Shown: positions 1 through 49,608, counted from the stretch's first letter. The stretch is DNA of 64,000 nt from Limanda limanda (GCF_963576545.1 NC_083639.1:26204618-26268617); one strand, 5' to 3'. Numbers and translations are program-made. Notes: generated by a model not told the origin, from the letters alone.

Positions 1-11384
<11,384 letters not shown>

Positions 11385-11399
11385 GGTGCTGCAAACCAC

Positions 11400-11440
11400 C
11401 GGGACCAACCGGGACCAACCGGGACCAACCGGGACAGTCT
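11400..11440. repeat. 10-bp tandem repeat beside the asap start exon
   Basis: GGGACCAACC is repeated three times and a partial fourth copy follows, 16 bases upstream of the asap start codon on the minus strand. It lies in the probable acceptor region of the first coding exon. Confidence 0.9.
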
Positions 11441-11559
11441 CACAGATCAGAACAAAAGAACCACAGCCACTGACGATGCTGATCAATAAAATGATTTAAA
11501 GATCCACAGTGTGAAGGAGAAATAATCCCATGAGCTCTGAGTTCTGGTTCTGGACCTGC

Positions 11560-12030
11560 TGATTAATGACCGGATCCGGTGCCTGCTCCTCGGTCACTTC
11601 ACCGCAGCATCAGTCGCTTCTTCCTCCGAACAAAAGGTGAGAAAGCCCCGGAGGAGAAATCATCTGAACGGGCGCAGCCTCCACGGTGAAAAAAACAACA
11701 CAGAGAATTTCAAATATGAAGTATTTTCAAATAGAATTGATGAAGGTTTCCAGGTTATTGAGTCTTCATCCGGAGGAGCAGCCGCACGAACCCGCCCGGG
11801 TCTGCGCCTGAGAGCCGGCTGACAAAGAGCGGAGCAGCCGAGCGGGGAACCGGAGCTCGGAGCACCGGGGCCGGGGAGAGACGAGAGGATGCGTCCGGGG
11901 TCTCCTCCTCAGATTCATCTCTTCTCCTCCATCACCTGCTTTTCTCCGCGTTTCCTCCTTTATTCTCACCGCATGGACAGGCGCGTGCACGGTGGCCGCG
12001 GCGGCGCGCCCTGCTGACCGAGCACAGAGG
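11560..12030 (-). promoter_or_regulatory. Candidate asap promoter and 5' UTR (GC/CpG-rich)
   Basis: A local rise in G+C and CpG dinucleotides (for example CGCACGAACCCGCCCGGG near 11784) lies just upstream of the asap start exon. No TATA box is evident. The first coding exon seems to be entered by splicing, so the transcription start and a non-coding exon probably lie here. Confidence 0.55.
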
Positions 12031-12345
12031 TGCACTGGGAAGAGACATTAAGGTCCTGATAATAAATAATACTATTATATATGATTATATATTATATTAT
12101 TGTACATTGTAATACCATAATACATCACTGTTTTAATACTATTGTTTTATTTAGAGCACAGAGGTAAACTGGGAAGAGGCATTAAGGTCCTTATAATAAA
12201 TAATACTGTTATATATTATTATATATTATATTATTATACATTGTTATACCATAATACCATCACTGTTTTAATACTATTGTTTTATTTAGAGCACAGAGGT
12301 AAACTGGGAAGAGGAATGAATATCCTTATAATAAACTACCATCTT
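12021..12345. repeat. Tandem duplication, about 2.4 copies of a 135-bp unit
   Basis: Units start GAGCACAGAGGT...CTGGGAAGAG at about 12021, 12153 and 12290 and end in TTTTAATACTATTGTTTTAT. The third copy diverges after about 55 bases. The interior is AT-rich (TATATTATTATA). The array begins at the edge of the GC-rich asap promoter. Confidence 0.88.
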
Positions 12346-13843
12346 AAACAGGACTGGTTTAATATTGTCGAACCTGCTCTCAGGGTTTCATTTAATTTAG
12401 AGCACAGTGAGGACATTTTGTTTGGTTTTAGAGAAGCAGAAAGAGAGAGAGAGAAAAGAAAGAAAGAAAAAAGACTTTACACAGAAACAACCATATCACT
12501 TTGCTCTATATGGTTTTATTTTATTTTTATTGAGAGCACATAAAAAACAGTTGTTTTTTTTAGAGACAGAAAGAAAGAAACTCGTTTAACATAATGTGAA
12601 AATCACTTGGGTGTATATGGTTTTGTTCAGACTGGTTTGTCTATAAACAGAAACAAAACTCTGAGACAGAAAATCTCTGACAGACAGAGTGACGTAACCA
12701 TCTGTGAAGCTAACGTGGCAGAAAACAGAGAGGGACTCCTCTGACAGCAGCAGAACCCAATCTGCTAACTGGTTTTCACATGTATCTTCCCTTCTAGTCT
12801 CTGGCACGAGTCAGCATTCATCTCCCCATGATCTGTCATCATCATCAGAGTCTCAGAGGAAACAATCACAGCCGGCGTCTGTAAACAAACCATTCAGACT
12901 TCCTGTGGTTCAGCCTGGAGAGGAGGATGAGGAGGGTTGAAGTCTGGAGGAAGAGTCCTGACTTTAACACAGTTTAATCTGTCAAACTGGGTTTTTCTCA
13001 TTATTACACAGAATTATCTACAAGTACAAAGGTTTGGACTCGAGAGGATGAAACACACTATTAATCCCATTCTGATCTGATACTGATCCATTTCATCCCC
13101 CTGGTTACTACAATGGAAGATAATTTAATCTTAAATGAATATGAAATTATATTCATTTTTCATTAATTTGTCATAATGCATTTGGGGAATTGATAAACCT
13201 CGGTTCTGAGTTCTAATTTCTTTAGATAATAACAGAATATTTGGGCTTTTCTGTTCACTGCCCTCAAACAGACAGAATCATTCTAACCGATATTCATATT
13301 TATTTATTTATTCACTCAGAAATAGCAGCAAACATTCACATTTATCTTTCTGAAACTGGTATGAATGAAAATATCAACTTCAGCTCTCTGTCAGTGCATC
13401 TTTATTTCACTTATTTATTTGCTTTTAACATCAATAAGAAACTCGCAACAACAACCATTTAATCAACAATATTAAACTTGTACACAATAGTGGGAGTCTT
13501 TTTGGTTTTCGAAAAGTGCTTATTTGTTGGATGTAAGTTTGTCCAGTGATGCTGCACAGTAATAACATTTAAATGACATTATATTAATATGTATATAAGC
13601 TAGGCATGAAGTAAAAGGTGTCCAGTAATTTTCTCTGGTTGTGAATTACAGTCAAGGAGAATCCTAAATACTTAAATCACCATCAGATCAGTGGGGACGC
13701 TGGGTAATGTAGTCCAGGCTGAATGTATTATATCACGATTGAGTTCCACAGTGATCAGCTGGAGGAGAGAATATGACGCCAGTTAGTCGTAAACTGAGAA
13801 ACCTGTACTGAAGCTGGAGGTGATGAAGACTCTGCACGTTTCT
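12346..13843. other. fer1l4 3' UTR and intergenic flank
   Basis: The right part is expected to be fer1l4 3' UTR. Several minus-strand AATAAA-like signals (TTTATTTATTTATT at about 13300 and 13398) mark possible polyadenylation sites. No convincing gene is seen; short open frames here have no recognisable domain. Confidence 0.6.
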
Positions 13844-33959
<20,116 letters not shown>

Positions 33960-34202
33960 GATGCTGGTTTAATCCGTTCAACTGTCTTTGGACATTTCGT
34001 GGCTCTAAAGTCTTCTCATCTCGTCTCTTCTGCCTCTTCTCCTCAGCAGTTTGAAACCAACTGTTGTGTGTGTGTTTGCTGTCCGACAGTGTGATGGGAG
34101 GTACATGTGTGTGTGTGTGTGCGTCTGTTAGGGCAGGTCCTCTCTAATGTTTGAGAAAGCAAATGGAGTTGCTCAACTAGTTTCCTCCTTAAAACACACA
34201 CA

Positions 34203-34252
<50 letters not shown>

Positions 34253-36494
34253 TACACATTTACAGTTCTCAGCTCCTTAGATGCAATAAAACAAACTAAA
34301 AGAGCTGAATAACAAGAAAAGCACTGAAAACTCAAATCAGCAAAGTCAGTTGTAAATCTACTCCATTTTTGAACTAGGTCTGGTATTTGTGTTGAAGCTG
34401 GAAGGCAGTAATGTTTTATCAAATTATGAAAACAAGAACCAGGAAAGACATCACATCTGTGTCAGAAACATAGATAAAACCCAAGAGCTCTATTAACTAC
34501 AACCTTGAGCTACTTGTAGTTTAAAACCTGTTCCTGGATCTGCTTCTTTGTCTTTATCTCTAATGGCGTCTTTCCCTTTCATCCACCAAGCTTAATTTAA
34601 ATCTCTTCTGTACCTTGAGTAAAATTCTGCTGACAAACAATTCGCCCGGCTGCACCAATTCGTCAAGTATACAGGTGTAGGAACTAAATTCAAAAGGAAC
34701 CATCATCGTGGTTGTTACTGTTATTATGAAAGGTAGCAACCATGAATCAATACAAAGGTTCATAGATCAAATTTATACAGGAAATTACATCACAGTGGGT
34801 TTGAGCAACAGAAACATCTTCTGAATGAAGGAGGGGGATCAACATTAGACCTTTTTCATATCAGTTTTGATACATAATCAGTACTTTATATTGCCTAAAT
34901 TAAATGTGTCCTTTTTGTATAGAAACATATGTTTATATAGTCTAATTCATGTCCTATGGGTCACTTGCAACCAATTCTGGTATGAGGACAAGTTGTCTGT
35001 AGACATCCTCTGGTCTGAGTCAACCTGACGCCAAGGACAGTCTCCACCAGTGTTTATGTACACATCATTGTGTCTGTGTGTGTACATCAATGTCTTATTT
35101 CTTTTAAGGTGCAGCACTTTTTTCCGCCATGTCGCTGTTGCTTGATTCTCATGTTTAATAAAAAGCAGAAGTCTATTTACACACCCTGAGCCTCAATTAA
35201 TATTTGTTAAGTTCAATAACTTTCTTGTTTTACTTTTCAAATAGTGGCTGGCTGCCAAATGCCTCAGACACCCTACCTCCTCAATGTTTGTGGATGGGAC
35301 ATGCACCAAACCAGAAAGAAATCAAAAATAAGTACATGTTAAATACAATTTTCTAAAATATGGTCTCTGTCATTTCAGATAATACTTATCACCCTGAATT
35401 GTGAACTGTATTTAATCAGCTTTTATTTCCACTGAAACATAATAGACACATTTTTCTATACCAAAGTTGTTTTATTGTTGCATTCCCACAGTCAGCGGCC
35501 ATACAGACATTATATCACTTTTCATGCTGGTTTATTATACTGGTTGGTTAATAGCAGTGAGTTGTAAGCAATGGAGCTAGTCAGAGGTCGTTAGTTCTGT
35601 AATTCTGCCCGGTAACTCGGGAAACATTGTTAAAATGAAAACTGCACATTGTTGGGCCGAATGTGAAACTTCGTTTTAACAAATAAAAAACAGAAATTAT
35701 CTTTGACAAGGTAAAAACAAGGTCTTGGCGACTATAAAGAAATAACAAAGTTCATCATGGAGGAGAGAAACTTCCACCTATGAAATCTGCTGCTATTTGG
35801 CATCAAAACAACATGTGGTCAACAAAGTGGTCCTCTTGGATTATCCAAATCCTTCTGGTGCGTCGTCTCATTTATTTTTTGCTGTCAAATTTCGTTTTGG
35901 ATTGTCAAAATGAACTAGCACTGTCTAAAACATTAATTCAAAGCCTTTTTGTTAGATTGTTAGAATTTTGCCATTTTAACATCCACAGCAATGAGGGTCT
36001 AAATTAATTTGTCACATACAACACATTTGTTACAAACCGTGATGTTCAAATCTAAAGTACAGTTTCTCTTTTGTGGTCAAACGAGGGTGACTCCTATTTT
36101 AGGAAACCCCAGGTTACTGGAAGATAGTAGAATAGATATCGAAGTAAAGATATGTTCAGGCTGAAGCAGCGGAGCAGCAAATAGACAGTTAAGTCTACGA
36201 GTCTCTAGTAAAGTCTATAATAAGGCTACGGTGGTAAAGCTATGTTAAAGTGAATATCATTCATAAAGATAGTTTCAAGCATTCAGTTCAACACCCAAAG
36301 TGCAAAGTATTGATACCTGATTAATAAGGCTAATCTGAGCCGCACACACTGTAAGTGCAGAGTGTCACCATGGCAACGAGTGGTTATTAAAACAATTATT
36401 GTATTAAATCAAGTTTTCTGTTAAGGTTTTGACACATTCAGCTCTCAGCAGATCAGTGTCTTTCTACTGTTACTATGGCAACACTAATTAAACC

Positions 36495-36560
36495 TGGTGA
36501 CACGGTGAAACTTTGTGTGTGTGTGTGCGTGCGTGTGTATGTCTGTGTGTGTGTGCGGCT
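36495..36560. repeat. GT-rich simple repeat
   Basis: GTGTGTGTGTGCGTGCGTGT and related GT runs in the fer1l4-cpne1 intergenic region. Confidence 0.85.
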
Positions 36561-36910
36561 CCATGATATTTTTGACACGCAAGTGCACACGTGATCTGCA
36601 TAGTTGGCGTGGAAGCAGCAGAAGGAATACAATCTATAATCTCTACTATTATCTAAGAGAATCTAATGATTATCAAACTGATATAAAAAAAGACAGGAAA
36701 CTGGAGTGTTTTTCCCCCGGGCACCCTGATTGGCTAATAGCTGTATCCTGCCTTGTGATTGGCTAAGACTCCAGTGAAAACTTCAGGTTGATCCCTAAAG
36801 AGTGCTTGACTTTATGAGTTGGGGGCGGCAGAGTAGAGGGTTGGTGTCGGTCCGAGCCGGGAATGAAATCTGCTTCATGGGCGATGTGGGGATAACAGGC
36901 AGGTAAAGGT

Positions 36911-36928
36911 TGGGGGGGGGGGGGGGGG
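36911..36928. repeat. Poly(G)/poly(C) run in the cpne1 3' UTR
   Basis: Eighteen consecutive G on the plus strand, so C18 in the cpne1 transcript, beginning about 13 bases after the stop codon. Confidence 0.9.
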
Positions 36929-36941
36929 GTCGGGTTGGGGT

Positions 36942-42003
<5,062 letters not shown>

Positions 42004-44445
42004 CTGAGAAGGAAGAGAGAAGTGTTTAGATCAGGATTGAGGAGAGAGACTTCGGTCGCACTACAGACGGAACAGTCGCTCGTACTGAAACATTCTGTGA
42101 CGTAAAAGCAAACAGTTTCATTGGTTGAATAACCGATCAAAACACAGAAATGAAATATCCAGAGTAGATTCTGCGAACAGAGCCAAGGCCCAACAGTCCT
42201 TAAATCCAACCAAGCAACAGCAAAATACACACGCTTTCAAATATCAGTCCTCTAAACATGCCTGGTTTTTGCCATCAAGATCCATGAGTTATTACATGAG
42301 AAATCAGTGAAGATGTTGAAAAACAACTCAGCTTGCAATGTAAACAAGGTGAAAACACAACCTCTGTGGCAGAGGAGACTTTTTCAAATCTTATCAACAG
42401 GAAGAAACACAAAGTTTCAGGCAGATAAACATCAGCTACGTCCAAAATGACTCACACATAATAACTCAACAGTACGAGTTGTAAACCATATTTCCAGTTA
42501 CTATAAAACTTCTGCTTGTACTTCCTGTTTTATCCCAACAAGAAACTACGCAAGTGCTTATGTTAACAAATGAGTATTTCATCAGTGCATTGCAGGAGAT
42601 AGTTCATCAAGGACATACGGAAAAATCAAGTGTCAAAGATAAATACGCCCGAGATGTTTGCTGTTGGCCATAATATTTTGCTTTAAGTATTAAGTCACAG
42701 TTAGGACCTGGCTGAGCTGCATATTTCTTGACTGAATCCAATTAAAACCTTGTGAGGATTCTTTAAACTTCAACCTGCGTAATAACTATTTACAGCATCA
42801 TTGTTACTTCTCTGACGCAACACAGCAATAAAACCATAAAGAAGTTGTACGAAGGTGGAGAATATCCATGTCCAGACAAAGGAGTTCTGCTGAGAGGCTC
42901 CTTTAACTATTAACATATCTATCCTGTTAATTTACATTATATTGTGTCACACACACTCTGCTCTCTGTCTGTTGAGATAAGTGTTGGACTAGATTTATCT
43001 TCTCCACGTGCAAAGGAAGATACAGATATTCAAAACACACACTAACAAACTGACAGGAACACAGCTGCTGTAAACCAGGACTGGTCTGTGTCTTCTAGGA
43101 AGTTGTGGTGAATAGAACTTGCATTAAGAAGACATGATGGAGTCACTGGTGTTTATGTTTCAATAAAAAACTAGAAAGGCTCTTAAAGATCACAAACCTC
43201 CACTAAGGCCCAAAAGTAACATTAATTCACTTTTCAATCTGCACCAAATTCAACACATGAAACCTAAAAAGACATTGTGTCTATCAAGATCCATTAATTA
43301 TTCTCTGAGGAGTCAACAGAAATATATATTTGGATTTCCATTAAAATTCCTCTCTGACCCACACCACAAGATTTATGGCCATCTGTCTGGTAGTGTTTGC
43401 ACAACCCTGCTCAACAACAGACACACAATTTAATTCAAAGCCTGCGATGGAGATGAGATATTTCTACAGACCTTAGAGAATAAGTTGCTTCAGACTTTTA
43501 ATTTCCCAACATGTATTCAGTCGCTATGGTTACTAGTTACTAATGGCTTTCAGTCAGTGATTCATTCTTCCTTCTACAGATTCAGAGGCAGACTCATGAT
43601 GTTGGTGGTTGAAATCCCATCAGCTCCTGTGTCCATGAGCAATAAACCAGTTTAAGTCGAAACAAGCTTTCAGAGGAACCATAAGAACCCCACATGTAAG
43701 AGTTCTCACCGGAAGTCACACTTCCTAATGAAAGTCTTGTTGCTGTCAGGTGGTGTATGAAGTCAGAAGCTGTCAAACCAGTCAGTCAGTTTAACACAAA
43801 CACCACCTCTCTCTCTCTCGTTTGTACTTCTATCTTAGTGAGGACACTCGCCCCTTACCCTAACCATCCAGACTAAATGACTCAGCATTACCATTACCAT
43901 AATAACCATAACCTGATTCTTACCCTAAAACAAAGTCTTAACCCTCAGACAGAACGTGGAAAAAGTGAGGACCGCTCAAAATGTCAGGAAGTACAGGAAC
44001 ACATTCTCTCACACACACATTCTCCCTCTTAAAAAAAAACCACACACATATTCTCTCTTAAAACCACACACACACACACTCTTAAAAACAGACACAAACT
44101 CTCTCTTAAAAACAGACACACACTCTCTCTTAAAAACACACATACAACCTCTTTCTCAAACAAACACGTACACACTCACTCAACCACACACTGTCTCTAT
44201 CTCTCTCCCTCTTGCTCTCACACCCACACACTGTCTCTCTCTCTCCCTCTATCAAATACACACACACTCTCTCTTAAAACCACACACACACACTTAAAAA
44301 CAGACACACACTCTCTCTTAAAAACACACATACAACCTCTTTCTCAAACAAACACAAACCCACTCACTCAACCACACACTGTCTCTATCTCTCTCCCTCT
44401 TGCTCAATCACACCCACACACGGTCTCTCCCTCTCCCTCTATCAA

Positions 44446-44477
<32 letters not shown>

Positions 44478-44540
44478 ATTCATTCTCTCTCTCTATATAT
44501 ATATAAACTTTATGAATCACCTCTTCTGATTAGCGGTGTC
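42004..44540 (-). other. cpne1 5' UTR intron
   Basis: Because the coding start abuts an acceptor (TTCTCAG|ATGGC), this stretch should be an intron separating the coding exons from a non-coding first exon. It is AT-rich, with a repeat-like segment at 43.19-43.40 kb (CACTAAGGCCCAAAAG...) and the CA/CT array at 44.0-44.5 kb. No gene seen. Confidence 0.6.
43995..44500 (+). repeat. CA/CT-rich composite array with an internal duplication of about 189 bp
   Basis: CTCTCTCTTAAAAACACACA through CTCTCTCCCTCTTGCTC occurs at about 44121-44216 and again at about 44310-44405 with few changes. Flanks are further CACACA and TCTCTC runs. Confidence 0.85.
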
Positions 44541-44900
44541 TTATCTCTTCAACCAGCAGGAACGCGCAGCAGCAGAGGGGGGGGAAACAAGCACAGTCAC
44601 GGACCGGGACCGGAAGCGACCCCTCTTCACTCAGTAAACACAGCGGAGGGGGGGAAACCGACTCCCGGATTCACCGTTCAACTACAGACACAGAACAGCA
44701 GCAGCGGAAACGTCTCGTTTCTCAGGAACCGACGAACAGAACGGACGTGAGTCGCTCCACAACAGCTGCAGCCCACAGGGAGCGGCTCTCATACGCTGAT
44801 TGGTCAAGCGGTTTCAACAGAGCGTTCTGATTGGACCACACGACTGTCGCTCAGTGTTCAGAGCCACCGGATGACGTCTGTAGCACTTCCCGAACAGACT
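44540..44900 (-). promoter_or_regulatory. Candidate cpne1 promoter and non-coding first exon (GC/CpG-rich)
   Basis: CpG dinucleotides are frequent (ACCGGGACCGGAAGCGACC, GGAACGCGCAGC, AGCGGAAACGTCTCG), in contrast to AT-rich flanks. The ACCGGAAGCG core is an ETS-like site. This is the only such region between cpne1 and rbm12, so it is the likely cpne1 start. Confidence 0.55.
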
Positions 44901-46499
44901 CTTTCAAATTAAAAGCAGCGTCACAATAAACCGACCCCAAACAAAGCAAAGCATTTTTTCTGGAATGTGAAGAATCATCTTGTAGCAGGTGGTTTATCAA
45001 AGTCGATTATCATTAATAAACAATTTATAAAACACAAGATAATCCTCTATTTATCCCACAAAAGGGGGGAATTGGCAATATTACAGCAGCAAGAGTCAAA
45101 ATAGGCATCAAGTAAGTTATAGGTAAAAATGCAATACTTAGGTGTATGGGTAAAAGTACGGTATTTTTGGTATTTCTAATATCATAGGATTTTATTTTAA
45201 TCTTAATGTATATGTCTCAAGTCTGAGCTGCAATTTAGCATCACAAAAGCCAGACTAGAAATTCTTATTTGTATTATGAGGTAGGTCGGCTGAAACAACA
45301 TTTGCAAAAACAAAGGCCACTGGTGTATCTTACACTTAGACACCAGTAAGGCTGCAAATTATTTAATTACCTGCTGTATTAAGAATGCTGCCTACGAAGC
45401 AAATGGAGCTATAAAGCCTTAAAGGCCATAACTAAAAGTGGAGAGCACAAAACCAAGAGATGAGAGGAAGAGAAAGAACTCTCAAATCAATGGTCCTTCT
45501 GGTCTATCATATTGTTCCTGTAAATCACACTAAAAACATCTAAAAGGGCTGAGAGCAATTGTTCTTATTCAAGGTCTTCAGGTTTTATTAATTTCCAGCT
45601 CAATGACATGCCACAAGGAATAATATGATTTACAGTCTTGTGCAGAACTGGGTGTATTCAGACAAATTATTAATATCCACTGCAGCTTTAGAATGTACAG
45701 TAGTACCTATACGATAGATGAGTCCATACCAGAGACCAGCAGCAGTGTTTGGACATTTTAATTGGTGCATTAAAAAGCAAAACTACTTGCTTGGTGTTCA
45801 ATTTAGACACTTTGCCAGCCTTGTATGTAAATCTTTCACATTCACTAAATAGAATATAGTATTTATCCATTTTACTTGATACGACTGATTTTAATATATT
45901 TCTTGGTAAAAGGAATTAGTTAATACCACATACTGCCACTTCAAAACTTTGGCCAAACAGCTGGATAAAAACTGACAATATCTGCTGAGGAAGACTGTGA
46001 CATGGGGTTGAAATCTCCAGAAAAGGCAAGTGTGTGGACTTTTAGCCACTAATCTTGTCAAAACTGCTGTTCTCAAAGTTAAGAATGAATTTTCAGACGC
46101 TCTTCAAGACTGTTTAAATTGTGTAATTCTGTGATGTTGAAAAGCAGAAACTAAAGGCGAAGTCAGAAGTTCAATTGAAAACAGTTCAGGCAGAGGAGAA
46201 ACAGAATAAACTGACCACAGCAAGTGCCAGAATCCTCACAAAGAACCATGAAGTTTAATTTGATTCATCCTTTGCAGCAGAGGAGTCAGAAAAAGCTGCT
46301 GCGGGCCAGCCAATAGAAAAACCAGTCAATTTTAATTGAATGTGAAATCCTGTAAAACACACACACACACACAAACACGGTGACAGACATTCCAAAGATC
46401 CAAAAACTATGCGACTGCATTTTGGGGGAATGATGCAGCCTTTGGTCTGAATAACATCATATAGCTTCAATGAAGAACCAGAGCAAGCTTATAAACCAT

Positions 46500-46990
46500 A
46501 AAGGTAACATTATTACAGGTTAACATGTATGTACCATCTAGATGCTGCTAACCACAGGCTAACATCCATCCTGCTAACATTTATGTACACAACTGACCAC
46601 CAACTACAGGCTAACGTCTGTATAACATCTACAAACCCTTTACAGGCCGCAAGCTAGAGGCTTACACCAATGTCCCAGCTACAGACCACTACCTATAGGA
46701 TAACATTATACATGCACTATCTACAGACCACTGACGTCTATGAACCTCCTACAGGCTGCTAAATACAGACTAACCTCCTAGACCATCTGCCTCTACCTAG
46801 ATGATTAAAGCTACAAGTACACTATCCTCTATGCTAAAAACTAATACGTACCATTTGCATGCCGCAATCTATCATCTAGTTTTGCAAACTAGGTGGAAAA
46901 TGAATGCCTGCACCTGCAGACCACCATCATCTCCAGACTTCCAAACTAATATGTACTGTACCATCTACTCACAGGCTACCACCTACTGAT
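46500..46990. repeat. Degenerate minisatellite around ACAGGCTAAC
   Basis: The motif ACAGGCTAAC and variants (ACAGGTTAAC, ATAGGATAAC, ACAGACTAAC, ACAGGCTGCT) recur at irregular spacing with CTACAGACCACT and TGTACCATCTA spacers. Copies are too diverged to set one period by eye. Confidence 0.55.
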
Positions 46991-48710
46991 CAAACCAACA
47001 GGCCATTATTTAAAATGTACACCTTACCATCAACCAATCATTTGTATAAAAGCTACATGCTGTCATCTAACTTATCACCACCCTCTGCATTTAACATTAC
47101 AAGTAACAATCAACTTAGCACTACCACGTCTATAGGTGATGATTCAATTAACATTGAAAGTTTACTGTTACCATCGATCTACAAGGTATCATACAGCGAC
47201 TCATCACTGTGAAGGTTTGAATCCCTTTAAGGTGGATCTAAGATTATTGATGAATGTCCACAGGCTACAAACACAACATTTACAGCTCTTCAATAGACTG
47301 CATCATTTCCCTCATCTTCTCAATGGACCATCTTTATGTCTGTCACTCACCTTTAAGTCCTGCTTTCTGTCTATTGATCAGGAGGAGGGGGGTCTCAGCT
47401 GGTTATGAACAGGTCGGTGTCAGTAATTCATCAATGACCTCTCTACAACTTCTTCAGACCTGCATCCAAGTCTGTCCGAATTTTTATTTACTTTAACACA
47501 TTTCTTTTCTCCACCCACACACACAAGGTCCACAGCACAGACAGGCATTTATACCAACAATCATTTGCCCAGGCAGTGTTTTATTTCACTTTATTAAGAC
47601 CTCATGCACACAACACACAATGTGCACAGCTAGTAGAGCATTGCGATCAGGGTAGCCATTTTAGAGGTAAACCACTTCCTGAGTAGAGGTTTCCTTTTCA
47701 GTCAGAACAACCTCTACTGATGCTTTCTGCTAGTGAAGTTCAGTACAGCTGCATTCGTGCAACCAACTATAAATGTTTCAGTGGCTTTATTTTCACACCA
47801 CACAAGCTAAGAGCAGAGGAGGTGACAAAAAATATTTAGACCATTAGTCTTGAAAGCATTGAAGTTTTTCAGGCAATATATAATTATACATAACATTAAA
47901 TCATGCCAAATGAATCCAATAAAAAGGTGGTAGCTTTGTCTTCATGATGGCCTCTCAGCAATTTGCTTCCCTGCTACTGTAGCAGTGCCCAGCAGTTAGC
48001 ATCTATCAACCACTGTTTGTCAGAAACGAAAGGTAAATATTGGGCGAGCTGCAAGCAGAAGTGGTTTCAATTTCATGTTTTGCTAAATAAATAGCTACAT
48101 TTTCAATATAAAAAAGGCAAAGATGCCTTTGACAAAGTTTAAAATTTAAGTACGTCATACTGCACTGAAAATGTCAGAATGAAAGTCATCCGTGTTCCAT
48201 AGAAAGATGAGAGAAAATTGACCCAGAAACTCGATGAATGAGTTTCCATCATCCATCCATCAGCAGACAGGAAAGAGCAGGCAATTAGAGAGAGCTGATG
48301 GCAGGTGAGCATTAGTGCATCAGGAATGTCCTTTTATTAACCAAAGCAAAGACGACTCCACATCATGTATGGTTATATGATCATACACATTTGTTTACAC
48401 TGACAATAGGAACAAAAAATGAGCTTCGATGTGGAAACATCCAAAACATTCTACATACAACAAACAGCTACCAAACTAAAAAAGCAAGACCTCATCTCAA
48501 CGTTCTACAATCCAAAAAACCTACTGAGCATGTGCAAAGGAAAGGCTTGGGGGGTGGGGGTAGTCGCATTATCAAAACACAGCAACATCAGAAAAATAAG
48601 ACAGAGGGAAAGGATTCAGCAGCCCCAGTGCATTATTTACAAAATTAAACAAGAGTAAGGAATCTGTCCATCCCACATCCACAGAGCACTGCAAAACAGA
48701 AATGTGTAGT

Positions 48711-49215
48711 CATGTTACCATAGCAACAGGATCATCCTCTTACAACAATGCAACAGGGCATGTCAACATTTCACCACAGCAACAGAGCATTAACATTAGA
48801 TAACAGCAACATAGCTTTACGTTATGATTTTATCGTAGCAACAGGAAATGCGAAGACATTACCATAGCAACAGAGCACCAACATGTAATCTACAGCAGGT
48901 TTTACCATAGCAACACAGTATGTTAACTTGTCATTGCAACATGGCATTTGAAAATTAGACCACAGCAAAAAAGCATTTTCAGAGTTTATCATAGCAACAG
49001 AGCATTTTAAGATGTTACAATAGCAACAGAGCATGTAAATATTTTACCATAGCAACAGAGCATTGACATTATCATGGCATTTGTACTGTGACTGTGACCA
49101 TCATTTTTTGTGGCAACAGAGCATGATATCATCTTACCATTGCAACAGCACAGCAGCACAGCATATTGAAACGCATAAAGCAAGAATTGCTCATTAAACA
49201 GTCATGTTACCATAG
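48711..49215. repeat. Array of X-box-like GTTACCATAGCAAC motifs
   Basis: Core ACCATAGCAACAGAGCAT or a close variant recurs about eleven times at roughly 48714, 48775, 48834, 48860, 48902, 48988, 49014, 49044, 49111, 49134 and 49204. The first, 48714-48727, is GTTACCATAGCAAC, an imperfect palindrome that fits the RFX X-box form GTTRCC-AT-RGYAAC. Confidence 0.8.
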
Positions 49216-49608
49216 CAGTAAAACAGGTGTAGAGTATGTTCAATTCATCAACGTGTCACATTATTGGACAAAATGCTGCAAAGCTGTCATGGAAACAAAA
49301 CAAGACAAGACCAAAATCACCAAAATCATCAGTTTGTGTTACGATAGTCAGTGGAGGAGCTGCAGGAAAGAAAAAAGTCTGGATATGAGTCTTCCTATTG
49401 GACAGACTGCAGGGGCTGGGGCCTACCTGCTATTATCTACAAACAAGAAGAGGGAGCGCTTTAGTAATAACTGACAGTGGGCAGACAGGGCAAGGTCTAA
49501 ACTGAAAAACGTTTTAAATCTAATCTGGTATAATTGCTTTTACCTAGATTGTTGATCCAGGTAGGTGTAACATCTTGTATCTACAGTTAGTCTGTTTTGG
49601 GTAGGGCT

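Larger units (their letters stand above)
33960..36941. other. Intergenic: fer1l4 upstream region and cpne1 3' flank
   Basis: Right of the fer1l4 start lies presumed 5' UTR/promoter with a CA array at about 34195-34250. From 34.3 to 36.8 kb I see AT-rich sequence with no convincing gene. SPAG4, which lies between FER1L4 and CPNE1 in humans, is not recognisable here. The right end is cpne1 3' UTR. Confidence 0.6.
44901..49608. other. Intergenic region and rbm12 3' UTR
   Basis: No gene is evident from 44.9 to about 47.6 kb. A degenerate minisatellite lies at 46.5-47.0 kb. The right half probably holds the rbm12 3' UTR; possible minus-strand polyadenylation signals (TTTATT) occur near 48331 and 47582. 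The X-box-like array at 48.71-49.21 kb would then be in the 3' UTR or just beyond it. Confidence 0.55.

Noticed and set aside
48711..49215. CRISPR array
   Set aside because: Repeats are variable in sequence and spacing, and this is an animal nuclear genome.
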